From: Gemmatimonadota bacterium
GTDB taxonomy: Bacteria > Gemmatimonadota > Gemmatimonadetes > Longimicrobiales > Gaopeijiaceae
Direction: 5' to 3'
DNA length: 64,000 bases
NCBI GenBank assembly: GCA_029879725.1
Contig: JAOUPR010000003.1
Coordinates: 23,776-87,775, forward strand
Part shown: one piece after another, positions 41,159 to 48,983 of the stretch
How positions within the stretch are numbered: the first letter of the stretch is position 1
How the letters are laid out: every line of letters begins with the position of its first letter
Position numbers and translations under genes: made by a program
The notes under the pieces: model-generated
Seen by the model: the letters and a program-made list of their open reading frames with translations, nothing else
Told to the model about the DNA's origin: nothing
The model's database searches: none

Positions 41159-41626
41159 CTAGAGTTGCGTAGCCCGCCGAAGCATGGACTTGATGGCCTG
41201 GAAGACGGAGGTGTTCGCCTCGAAGAGGCGTCGCGTATCCATGAGGTCCACCATCTCCTCCGTGATGCTCACGTTGGGCATGCGCACATATCCGTTCTCG
41301 TCGGCGTCGGGATGCCCGGGCTCGTAGACCAGAGGACCTTCGGAGAGGTCCTCCTCCACGGCGCCCACCCGCACACCGCCGTATCCTTCTTGCCCCTGAA
41401 CCGCCGGGGCGTTGTTCGCCATGAGCGCCTGGAAACCCACTTCCTCCAGGCGGACCACCTTGCGGCGGTACGGCTGACCATCCACCCCACGCGTCGTCTC
41501 CGCGTTCGCGATGTTGTCCGCGATGGCGTCGAGACGCACCCGTTGCGCCGAGAGACCGCTGGCGGCGATCCCGAGCGAACGCATGGGCCGGCGAAGGCCG
41601 CTGATGGGGATGGTTCCGTCACTCAT
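41159..41626 (-). CDS. flgC: Proximal rod protein FlgC
   Basis: Exported rod subunit (155 aa): SLGIAASGLSAQRVRLDAIADNIANAETTRGVDGQPYRRKVVRLEE at the start, YEPGHPDADENGYVRMPNVSITEEMVDLMDTRRLFEANTSVFQAIKSMLRRATQL at the end, as in all FlgC. Good ribosome-binding site (AGGAGG). Follows flgB by 8 nt. Confidence 0.97.
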   Translation of the reverse strand: MSDGTIPISGLRRPMRSLGIAASGLSAQRVRLDAIADNIANAETTRGVDGQPYRRKVVRLEEVGFQALMANNAPAVQGQEGYGGVRVGAVEEDLSEGPLVYEPGHPDADENGYVRMPNVSITEEMVDLMDTRRLFEANTSVFQAIKSMLRRATQL

Positions 41627-41634
41627 GGTTCCTC

Positions 41635-41916
41635 CTAGCGCTCCCGGATGCTCGAGCGAACCTGCTGATAGACCTTTTGAAGAAGATTGGCCGTGGCCTC
41701 ATACCGAAGCTGTTCGTCGGCGAGCGCCACCATCTCCTTCTCCATGTCCACCTCACCTGCGCCGGTGCCCTGGGCTGCGTCGAGAGCCTGGGCGAAATCG
41801 GGGTTGCCGGCGTTGGCGACCCGATGGGCGATTCCACGCACGACCTGGGAAGAGGTGTCGAGCCCCTCCTTCAGTTGTGCCGCGGTGGTACCGGCCCCGA
41901 TGAGTCTGGTGAGCAT
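41635..41916 (-). CDS. flgB: Proximal rod protein FlgB
   Basis: Small rod subunit (93 aa) and first gene of the long flgB-flgE operon. LKEGLDTSSQVVRGIAHRVANAGNPDFAQAL carries the family start pattern (here with A in place of the usual N in NxANxxTP), and EMVALADEQLRYEATANLLQKVYQQVRSSIRER is the conserved end. It is shorter than the usual 110-140 aa, lacking most of the middle loop. CGGAG lies before the ATG. Confidence 0.88.
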   Translation of the reverse strand: MLTRLIGAGTTAAQLKEGLDTSSQVVRGIAHRVANAGNPDFAQALDAAQGTGAGEVDMEKEMVALADEQLRYEATANLLQKVYQQVRSSIRER

Positions 41917-41964
41917 CTCGAACTCCGTTCTGCACGTGCTGCGAATGTCGTCGGGGGTCTCTTT

Positions 41965-41980
41965 CGCAAGGGGTGTTCCA
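41965..41980 (-). promoter_or_regulatory. Sigma54 promoter of the flgB operon
   Basis: Minus-strand TGGAACACCCCTTGCG: GG and GC ten bases apart and an intact TTGC at -12, close to TGGCACG-N4-TTGCA. Predicted start near 41954, about 38 nt before flgB. Confidence 0.82.
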
Positions 41981-42042
41981 CTTCGTGCCCGAATCGGAAA
42001 CGACGCGGCAATAGTTGCCTCGACGTCGGCGTTATGAACTCA

Positions 42043-42072
42043 TAACCGATTGTTAATACATCACTTACGCGA
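42043..42072 (+). promoter_or_regulatory. Upstream activator motif of the flgB operon
   Basis: TAACCGATTG, then ACTTACGCGA in the same register as the motifs before fliA and fliL. It lies 64 bp upstream of the -24 GG, 24 bp further than at the other two. The activator gene begins its 3' end only 150 bp away. Confidence 0.7.
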
Positions 42073-42222
42073 TATGCGATCCGGGAGGCGGGACGGGCCG
42101 TGGAGCGATCACGGGCACCCGGGGGGAGACGGGGGAGACACCCGATGGGGAAGGATCTTCCGCCCCCGATGGGGACGGATCTTCCGGGTAGTGGGGCGGG
42201 TCCGGTGGACGGGCCCGCGGAT
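42073..42222. other. Region between the flgB activator site and the flrC-like gene
   Basis: Non-coding. Holds two direct copies, 24 bp apart, of CCCGATGGGGAnGGATCTTC (42141 and 42165), and an imperfect hairpin (42196-42218, arms GCGGGTCCG and CGGGCCCGC) just after the end of the flrC-like gene that may end its transcript. No T-run. Confidence 0.5.
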
Positions 42223-43596
42223 TCAGGAGGGCTTGTTGAGCTTGTTGCGGAGGGTCCGCACGCTGATCCCCAGGAGATCGGCGGCCTTGGTCCGGTTGTT
42301 GTCCGTGGCGTCCAGCGCCTTCTGGATGAGGATCTCCTCGATCTCGGACAGGTTGAGGGTGCCGAGGTCGACTCCCTCGCCTCCGTCGCGTCCCCCCGAG
42401 CCGAGTCCGCCGGAAACCGACGGAGTCAGTCCGAAGCGCTTGGTATCGAAGGCCTCCACCCCCAGGACCTCGGAGGGAGACAGGATCACCGCCCGCTCCA
42501 CCGCGTGCCCGAGTTCGCGGATGTTCCCGGGCCACCCGTACGCCTGGAGCATCTCGATGACCTCCGGACGGATCCCGGTGATGGTCTTGCCCATCTCCCG
42601 CGACACCCGTTGGGCGAAATGCTGCACCAACACGGGAATGTCGTCCAGTCGCTCGCGCAGGGGAGGCACCCGGATGGGAACGACGCTCAGCCTGTAGTAG
42701 AGATCCTCGCGGAACTGGCCGGCCTGGGCATAGGCCTCGAGGTCCCGGTTCGTGGTGGCGACGATCCGCACGTCCACCTTGATCACGCTCGTGCCCCCCA
42801 CCCGCTCGAACTCCTGCTCCTGGAGGACACGGAGGAGCTTCGCCTGCAGGTCCGAACGCATCTCCGAGATCTCGTCCAGGAGAAGGGTGCCCCCGTCCGC
42901 TCGCTCGAACGCGCCCTTCACCTGCTTGACCGCACCGGTGAACGCACCCTTCTCGTGACCGAACAGGGTGCTCTCCACCAGATTCTCGGGAAGGGCCGCG
43001 CTGTTGATGGAGATGAACGGGCCGTCCCGGCGGTCACTGAGGTTGTGGATCGTGCGCGCCAGGAGCTCCTTCCCCGTTCCCGACTCACCCTGAAGCAGGA
43101 CCGTCGCCCGCGTCGCCGCCACCACCCGCACCGTCTCCAGGATCCGGGAGAGAGACTCGCTCTCGCCGATGATCTCCCGCGCAGACCGGAACTGGGTGAC
43201 CTCTTCCTTCAGTTGCGCGTTCTCCTTCTTCAGACGCGCGAACTCGAGGGCCTGGTCCACCGCGAGCTCCAACTGCTGCGGTCGGAGGGGCTTGGTGATG
43301 TAGTCGATGGCGCCGGCCTTGATGGACGCCACCGCGTGCTCGATGGAGCCGTACCCCGTGACCATGATCAGGGGCACCATGAGGCTCTCCCTCTCCATGT
43401 CCGCCAGGAATTCCAACCCCGTCGCCCCGGGCATCTTGTAGTCGGAGATGACCAGGTCGATCCCTCCACGCGAGAGCACGTTCAGCGCGGCACGCACGTT
43501 GTGGACACCGATGGTCTGGTGTCCGATGCGCTGCAGCGTGTCTTCGAGAATGAGTATGGACGACGCTTCGTCGTCTACACAGAGGATGGTCGCCAT
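42223..43596 (-). CDS. flrC: Sigma54-dependent flagellar response regulator (FlrC/FleR type)
   Basis: Transcription activator (457 aa) with three domains in order: receiver (acidic pair D8/D9, phosphoacceptor D52, K102), AAA+ domain with Walker A GESGTGKE (170-177) and the sigma54-contact motif GAFTGA (217-222), and a Fis-type helix-turn-helix (NNRTKAADLLGISVRTLRNKL near the end). It lies beside the flgB activator motif and divergent from flgL. No partner kinase gene is adjacent. Given three sigma54 promoters in the flagellar genes, it is the likely activator of all three operons. The name follows function by context; NtrC-family members are numerous. Confidence 0.9.
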   Translation of the reverse strand: MATILCVDDEASSILILEDTLQRIGHQTIGVHNVRAALNVLSRGGIDLVISDYKMPGATGLEFLADMERESLMVPLIMVTGYGSIEHAVASIKAGAIDYITKPLRPQQLELAVDQALEFARLKKENAQLKEEVTQFRSAREIIGESESLSRILETVRVVAATRATVLLQGESGTGKELLARTIHNLSDRRDGPFISINSAALPENLVESTLFGHEKGAFTGAVKQVKGAFERADGGTLLLDEISEMRSDLQAKLLRVLQEQEFERVGGTSVIKVDVRIVATTNRDLEAYAQAGQFREDLYYRLSVVPIRVPPLRERLDDIPVLVQHFAQRVSREMGKTITGIRPEVIEMLQAYGWPGNIRELGHAVERAVILSPSEVLGVEAFDTKRFGLTPSVSGGLGSGGRDGGEGVDLGTLNLSEIEEILIQKALDATDNNRTKAADLLGISVRTLRNKLNKPS

Positions 43597-43627
43597 GGAT
43601 GCGCGGGGGGCCCCGGTAGCGGGTCGC

Positions 43628-43655
43628 TAAAGACCGACTTTTGAAAATCCGATAC
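43628..43655 (+). promoter_or_regulatory. Sigma28 (FliA) promoter of flgL-fliW
   Basis: TAAA (43628-43631), 16-nt spacer, TCCGATAC (43648-43655): same spacing and core as the fliC and fliD promoters. Predicted start near 43662, about 75 nt before the flgL start codon. Confidence 0.82.
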
Positions 43656-43735
43656 TCGTAATCGTATGCCAGTCGCGACTTCGCATCAACGTGCGTGGAC
43701 CCGACTGGGCACCGGACCCACGCCAGGATCACGGT

Positions 43736-44614
43736 TTGAGGATCACGAACAGCATTCTCGCCAAAGAGGCGATCACCGGTTTCCAGAGCCAGATGGTATC
43801 CCTGGCGGAAGCCCGCGATCGCGCCTCCACCGGCCTGAAACTCCAGCGCCCGTCGGACGATCCGGTGGCCGCGGCGGGAGTGATGAACTCCAGCAGCTCG
43901 CTCCGGGCGCTGGACCAGTACCGCCGGAACATCCAGGCGGGCCAGTCCCGTCTCGACGCCGAGGAGTCGGCGCTGGAGCACCTCACCAACACCATGACCC
44001 GCGCCAAGGAACTGGCGGCGTCCCAGGCCGGCGACCCCGCCACGGCGACCACGCGGTTCATCACGAAGCAGGAAGTCGACAAGCTCATAGAGTTCGTCAC
44101 GAACCTCGGGAACACCCAGATCAACGGCGCCTACATCTTCGGCGGACAGTACGCGGACACCGCACCCTTCCAGGGAACGGCCACCGATCCGCTGCGCCCC
44201 CCCGTGGGTGCTTCGCGCATCGAGATCGCCGCGGGCCAGCTGGCCGAGACGACCCACTCGGCCCAGGACGTGTTCCTGGACAGCGACGTGCTGGGAAGCC
44301 TCCAGGCTCTGTCCGACGCCCTGGACATCAACGATGTCCCGGGAATCCAGAACGCCCTCACCCGCATGGACACCGCCTTCGACGAGGTGCAGAACCTGGT
44401 CGGCGAGGTCGGCTCCCGGGTGAACCAGCTCGAAGTCTCGCTGAACAACATCGAATCCCTCGAGATCAACCTGAACACCTTCCGCTCCAATCTGCAGGAC
44501 GCGGATCTGGCAGAGGCGGTCACGCAACTCGTCGCCCGTCAGGGTACGCTGGAGGCGGCCATGGCCGCCAACAGCAACATCCTCACCCTCACCCTCACAG
44601 ATTACCTGCGATGA
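43736..44614 (+). CDS. flgL: Hook-filament junction protein FlgL
   Basis: Second junction protein (292 aa), related to flagellin: RITNSILAKEAITGFQSQMVSLAEARDRASTGLKLQRPSDDPVAA at the start and a C-terminal helical end with SLEINLNTFRSNLQDADLAEAVTQLVARQGTLEAAMAANSNILTLTLTDYL. I place the start at the TTG at 43736, giving (M)RITNSIL as in other FlgL, with AGGA 7 nt upstream; an ATG at 43691 would add 15 residues unlike the family. The stop overlaps the fliW start (ATGA). Confidence 0.92.
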   Translation: MRITNSILAKEAITGFQSQMVSLAEARDRASTGLKLQRPSDDPVAAAGVMNSSSSLRALDQYRRNIQAGQSRLDAEESALEHLTNTMTRAKELAASQAGDPATATTRFITKQEVDKLIEFVTNLGNTQINGAYIFGGQYADTAPFQGTATDPLRPPVGASRIEIAAGQLAETTHSAQDVFLDSDVLGSLQALSDALDINDVPGIQNALTRMDTAFDEVQNLVGEVGSRVNQLEVSLNNIESLEINLNTFRSNLQDADLAEAVTQLVARQGTLEAAMAANSNILTLTLTDYLR

Positions 44615-45096
44615 ATGCAGTGGCAATGGTGGACAGCCCGGACTCGTCTCCGGCCCGGGTGGAGTCCAAGCTCCTGGGATCTCTGGACGTTCCCGCGGGG
44701 CAGCGGTTCTCCTTCCCCCAGGGGATCTTCGGCTTCCCGGAGGCCCGGACCTTCGGACTCATTCCGGCGGAGAAGGAGGGAATCTTCTGGCTCCAGTCCA
44801 TGGAGTTCGAGGCCCTGACCTTCCTCCTCATCGACCCGTTCGCCTTCGTGGACGACTACGCCGTCGACCTGGGACCGCAGGAGTTGGGCGAACTCATGCC
44901 CGCCGACGCGTCGGACCTGTTGGTCCTGTCCATCCTGACGCTCCCACGCCAGGCCGACGAGGCCGCCACCACGAACCTCCAGGGGCCGCTCGCGCTGAAT
45001 CTGGGCCGGCGCCTGGGAAGACAGGTGGTCATCCAGGACTCCCCCTTCGGGATCCGTCACCCGGTGGACGTGCGGGGGAAGGGAGAGCGGGCGTAG
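44611..45096 (+). CDS. fliW: Flagellar assembly factor FliW
   Basis: Protein (161 aa) that binds either flagellin or CsrA, freeing flagellin mRNA from repression once flagellin is exported. Family pattern: FSFPQGIFGFPEARTFGLIP, FWLQSMEFEALTFLLIDPFAFVDDYAVDL, VLSILTLPRQADEAATTNLQGPLALNLGRRLGRQVV. Translationally coupled to flgL (ATGA). Its partners csrA and fliC are both in the window. Confidence 0.95.
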   Translation: MNAVAMVDSPDSSPARVESKLLGSLDVPAGQRFSFPQGIFGFPEARTFGLIPAEKEGIFWLQSMEFEALTFLLIDPFAFVDDYAVDLGPQELGELMPADASDLLVLSILTLPRQADEAATTNLQGPLALNLGRRLGRQVVIQDSPFGIRHPVDVRGKGERA

Positions 45097-45114
45097 CGGA
45101 GCGGCCCGCTCCGC
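45096..45114. terminator. Hairpin between convergent fliW and typA
   Basis: GCGGAGCG (45096-45103) pairs perfectly with CGCTCCGC (45107-45114) over a 3-nt loop. It occupies the short gap between two convergent genes and could serve both; there is no U-tract on either side. Confidence 0.5.
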
Positions 45115-45120
45115 CCACCC

Positions 45121-46959
45121 CTACATCGCCGCCGCCTTCTTGGCGTCCTTCTTCCGCTGGTTCGGGTCCAACGCCCGCTTGCGGAGGCGGATCCCGGCCG
45201 GCGTGACCTCGATGAGCTCGTCCTCTTCGATGAACTCCAGGGCCAGTTCCAGGGTGAGCTTCCGGGGCGTCTCCAGCCGGATGTTCTCGTCCGACGATGT
45301 GGTCCGCATGTTCGTGAGCTTCTTTTCCTTGCAGATGTTCACGTCCATGTCGTCGGAGCGCGCGTTCTCCCCCACGATCATCCCGCCGTACACGGGGTCG
45401 CCGGGGCTCACGAACATGGTGGCCCGCTCCTGCAGGTTGAAGATGGCGAAGCCCACCGCCACGCCCTGGCGGTCCGCCACCAGAACGCCCTTCTGCCTAC
45501 CACGCAACGGCCCGGCCCAGGGACCGTACTCCGAGAAGCTGTGGTACATGATCCCCTCGCCCCGGGTGTCGGTGAGGAACTCGGACCGATACCCGAAGAG
45601 CCCCCGGGCGGGAATCTTGAACCGGATCCGGGTGGAACCCGAATCCATGGGCTTCATGTCCAGCATCTCGGCCCGTCGGGGGCCCATCTTCTCGATGACC
45701 GTCCCCACCATGTCCGAGGGGACTTCCACCATCACCTCCTCGTAGGGCTCCAGCCGCTCTCCGTTCGGTCCCTTCTTGGCGATGACCCGGGGGCGGGAGA
45801 CCTGGAACTCGAACCCTTCCCGCCGCATGGTCTCCATGAGGATGGTCAGGTGCAGCTCCCCTCTCCCGCTCACCGTGAACGTGTCCGGCTGCTCGGTGTC
45901 CTCCACCCGCAGCGCCACGTTGCGCTCCAGCTCCTTCAGGAGCCGGTCCCGAACCTGGCGGGTGGTCACGAACTTTCCCGACTGGCCGGAGAAGGGCGAG
46001 TTGTTCACCGTGAAGTCCACGGAGAGCGTGGGTTCCTCCACGGCGATGCCCAGCATCCGGTCCTTGTGGGCCGGGTGGGTCACCGTCTTGCCGATCTCGA
46101 CTCCGTCCAGGCCCGCCATGGCCACGATGTCGCCGGCCACGGCGTTCTCCACGTCGATGCGATCGAGCCCCCGGAAGGTGTAGAGCTTCATCACCCGGGC
46201 CTCCTCGGCGTCCGAGTCCGCCACCGGACCCGGGTCCCCGAGATCCAGGAGCGCCACCCGATCCCCCACGGACACCTGTCCCCTCTCGATCCGCCCGACG
46301 GCGATACGCCCGACGTAGGAGGAATAGTCCAGCGTGGAGACGAGCATCTGGAAGGGGCCGTCGGGATCCACCGTCGGCGGGGGGAAGTAGTCGATCACGG
46401 TGTCGAAGAGCGGGCCGAGCGTGTCGTGCCGCACTTCCGGGTCCAGCGACGCCCAACCATCGCGCCCCGAAGCGTACAGGAAGGGCGCGTCGAGCTGGCG
46501 GTCGTTGGCCTCCAGATCCATGAACAACTCGAGGACCTCGTCGTGGACCTCGTGGATGCGCGCGTCCGGACGATCCACCTTGTTGATCACCACCAGGGGG
46601 AGGAGTCCCAGCTCCAGCGCCTTGCGTGTCACGAAGCGGGTCTGGGGCATGGGGCCTTCGGCGGCGTCCACCAGGAGGACCACCCCGTCCACCATGCGGA
46701 GGACGCGCTCCACCTCGCCCCCGAAGTCCGCGTGTCCGGGGGTATCGACGATGTTGATCTTGGTATCGCCCCAATGGACGGCGGTGTTCTTGGAGAGGAT
46801 GGTGATCCCCCGCTCCTTCTCGAGCGGGTTGGAGTCCATCACCCGCTCTTCCACCTTCTGGTTGTCGCGAAACACACCGGCCTGGCGGAACATCTGGTCC
46901 ACCAGTGTGGTCTTTCCGTGATCGACGTGGGCGATGATGGCGATATTTCGAATATTCAT
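45121..46959 (-). CDS. typA: Ribosome-associated GTPase TypA/BipA
   Basis: Translational GTPase (612 aa) involved in ribosome assembly and stress. It begins MNIRNIAIIAHVDHGKTTLVDQMFRQAG with the G1 loop at 10-17; DTPGHADFGGEVERVLRMVDG (G3) and NKVDRPDAR (G4) follow. The C-terminal half has the BipA-specific region (RGLFGYRSEFLTDTRGEGIMYHSF). The frame extends 12 codons upstream from a GTG, but the ATG at 46959 fits the family start; neither has a strong ribosome-binding site. First gene outside the flagellar locus. Confidence 0.96.
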   Translation of the reverse strand: MNIRNIAIIAHVDHGKTTLVDQMFRQAGVFRDNQKVEERVMDSNPLEKERGITILSKNTAVHWGDTKINIVDTPGHADFGGEVERVLRMVDGVVLLVDAAEGPMPQTRFVTRKALELGLLPLVVINKVDRPDARIHEVHDEVLELFMDLEANDRQLDAPFLYASGRDGWASLDPEVRHDTLGPLFDTVIDYFPPPTVDPDGPFQMLVSTLDYSSYVGRIAVGRIERGQVSVGDRVALLDLGDPGPVADSDAEEARVMKLYTFRGLDRIDVENAVAGDIVAMAGLDGVEIGKTVTHPAHKDRMLGIAVEEPTLSVDFTVNNSPFSGQSGKFVTTRQVRDRLLKELERNVALRVEDTEQPDTFTVSGRGELHLTILMETMRREGFEFQVSRPRVIAKKGPNGERLEPYEEVMVEVPSDMVGTVIEKMGPRRAEMLDMKPMDSGSTRIRFKIPARGLFGYRSEFLTDTRGEGIMYHSFSEYGPWAGPLRGRQKGVLVADRQGVAVGFAIFNLQERATMFVSPGDPVYGGMIVGENARSDDMDVNICKEKKLTNMRTTSSDENIRLETPRKLTLELALEFIEEDELIEVTPAGIRLRKRALDPNQRKKDAKKAAAM

Positions 46960-47067
46960 GGAGCGTGCACCCGAAGGCGCCCTGTGTGGTGTCACTTTGA
47001 TGTGTAGCCGAGTAAGTTAACGCAATTCACCCGATATTCTGAGTCCACCACCCTCCGGAGGGTCCCC

Positions 47068-48363
47068 ATGCCGCTTCGTTCGTTCTTGTCGTCCCTGTGT
47101 CTCACTGCAGCATTCGTCTCCCCGGGGGTAGCCCAGGATGTCGCCCCCCGGTACCACGAAGAGGTCGCGGCGGTACTCGACGACGCGCGCGTGCGTTCCG
47201 CCATGGAGCGGGTGGAGGCGTTGGACCCGTGGACCATGGAGCGCCTGGTGGAACTCACCCAGATCCCGGCGCCGCCCTTCATGGAGGCCGAGCGCGCGGC
47301 GCGCTTCGCGGAGCTCCTCACCGAAGCCGGGGCCGACTCGGTCTGGATCGACGAGGAGGGGAACGTGGTGGCACTCAGGCGAGGCACCCGGGGGGAGCGC
47401 ACGGTGGGGTTCGGCGGCCACCTCGACACCGTCTTTCCCGAGGGGACCGACGTGACCGTCCGCCAGAAGGGGGATACCCTCTTCGCCCCGGGGATCGGAG
47501 ACGACACCCGCGGACTGGTGGTGGTGCTCACCGCCCTGCGTTCCATGGAGGAGGCCGGGGTGGAGACCACCGACGACGTGATCTTCGTGGGCGTGGTGGG
47601 CGAGGAAGGGCTGGGCGACCTCCGCGGGATGAAGCATCTCTTCCGTGATGGCGCCGACCCCATCGACGCGTGGATCGAGGTGGACGGGGGCGGACTCGAC
47701 CGCATCGTGAGCATGGGGCTGGGCTCCGTACGCTACCGGGTCACCTTCAAGGGGCCGGGCGGCCACTCCTGGGGTGCCTTCGGACTGGCGAACCCCTCCC
47801 ACGCCCTGAGCCGGGCGGTGCGCTACTTCCAGGATGCCGCCGACACCCTGACCCGCACCGGGCCGCGCACCTCGTACAACGTGGGCGTGATCGGCGGAGG
47901 GACCTCCGTCAACTCCATCCCCTTCGAGGCGTGGATGGAAGTGGACATGCGTTCGGAGAGCCCCACCAGCCTGGCCACCATCGAAGCGGCGTTCCTCGCC
48001 GCCATGGATCGGGGTGTCGAGGAGGAGAACGGACTCCGGCGCGACGGACCGCCGCTCACGCTCGTCGCCGACCGGATCGGTGACCGACCCTCGGGGGAGA
48101 TGGATCCGGAGAACCCCCTGGTCCAGCGCGCGTTGGCCACCACCTTGGCCTTCGGCGACCGGGCGTCGCTGACCCGTTCTTCCACCGACTCCAACATCCC
48201 CATCGCCCTGGGTGTGCCCGCGGTGACCATCGGGCGGGGCGGCGAGGGCGGAGAGAACCATTCCCCCGGGGAGTGGTGGATCAATCGCGACGGCCATCTC
48301 GCCATCCAGCGGGCACTCCTCCTGGTCGTGGTGGAGGCGGGTCTGGCGGGTCTGGTGCCGTGA
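47068..48363 (+). CDS. Secreted M20-family zinc peptidase
   Basis: Sec signal peptide (FLSSLCLTAAFVSPGVAQ) and a two-domain M20 fold (431 aa). Metal ligands and catalytic residues are visible: H118 and D120 in FGGHLDTVFP, D145 in GIGDDTRG, E179/E180 in GEEG, D206 in EVDGGG, and a late H in ENHSPGEW. The dimerisation domain starts near GPGGHSWGAFG. Closest in pattern to PepT-like tripeptidases, but exported, so it likely acts on peptides in the periplasm. GGAGG precedes the ATG. Divergent from typA. Confidence 0.9.
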   Translation: MPLRSFLSSLCLTAAFVSPGVAQDVAPRYHEEVAAVLDDARVRSAMERVEALDPWTMERLVELTQIPAPPFMEAERAARFAELLTEAGADSVWIDEEGNVVALRRGTRGERTVGFGGHLDTVFPEGTDVTVRQKGDTLFAPGIGDDTRGLVVVLTALRSMEEAGVETTDDVIFVGVVGEEGLGDLRGMKHLFRDGADPIDAWIEVDGGGLDRIVSMGLGSVRYRVTFKGPGGHSWGAFGLANPSHALSRAVRYFQDAADTLTRTGPRTSYNVGVIGGGTSVNSIPFEAWMEVDMRSESPTSLATIEAAFLAAMDRGVEEENGLRRDGPPLTLVADRIGDRPSGEMDPENPLVQRALATTLAFGDRASLTRSSTDSNIPIALGVPAVTIGRGGEGGENHSPGEWWINRDGHLAIQRALLLVVVEAGLAGLVP

Positions 48364-48869
48364 GCGGGGAGGCGACTCCCTCGGGGCGGCTTCGCCCCAC
48401 GTTCACCATGGAGCTGGCCCACCCTCGGCAGGTCGCCATCGAAATGCTCCGCGACCGGTTCGCGCGAGACGCCTCCCTCGCCGGCCGGTGGAGGGGGCGG
48501 GACCGTTGGGCGGAGCTCTACGTGCGCGAGACCGAACGGCGCGTCTGGTCTCCGTACCTCTCCATCCGGTTGGACGAGAACGGTGACCGCACCACCCTGT
48601 TCGGGCGCTTCGCGCCCCACCCGGAGGTCTGGACGTTCTTCATGTTCCTCTACTTCGCGGTGGCCTTCCTCACCGTGTTCGGGAGCATCTTCGGCTATGT
48701 CCAGTGGGCGTCGGAGGAGCCCGCGTGGGGGCTGTGGGGACTCTGGATCGGCGCTCCCATCCTTCTCGGCCTGCACGGCGTGAGCGCCCTCGGCCAGCTC
48801 CTGGGGCAGTCCCAGATGGTGGAGCTGCGCACCGAGTTGCGGCGACTCGTGGACGACATGAAGGCATAG
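48360..48869 (+). CDS. Uncharacterised two-helix membrane protein
   Basis: Product 169 aa from a GTG that overlaps the peptidase stop (GTGA); an ATG at 48408 is an alternative. A soluble N-terminal part (MELAHPRQVAIEMLRDRF..., RVWSPYLSIRLDENGDRTTLFGRFAPHPEVW) is followed by two membrane helices (TFFMFLYFAVAFLTVFGSIFGYV and GLWIGAPILLGLHGVSALGQLLG) and a short helical tail. I recognise no named family. Coupling to the M20 peptidase gene suggests co-expression; nothing else fixes a role. Confidence 0.65.
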   Translation: MSGEATPSGRLRPTFTMELAHPRQVAIEMLRDRFARDASLAGRWRGRDRWAELYVRETERRVWSPYLSIRLDENGDRTTLFGRFAPHPEVWTFFMFLYFAVAFLTVFGSIFGYVQWASEEPAWGLWGLWIGAPILLGLHGVSALGQLLGQSQMVELRTELRRLVDDMKA

Positions 48870-48983
48870 GGAGGGACGCCCGGGTTGCGATCGCGCCCGG
48901 GCGTCCCCGTTGCACGTTTCCCCTCCGCCCCGAAGATTGGTTCCGCCACCCCCTTCTTCGCCCTCCCATCGAGGTTACGTGCC

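Noticed and set aside
47013..47032. CCCGATAT upstream of the M20 peptidase as a FliA promoter
   Set aside because: The TAAG upstream is only 13 nt away and the final base differs; the gene is not flagellar by content.
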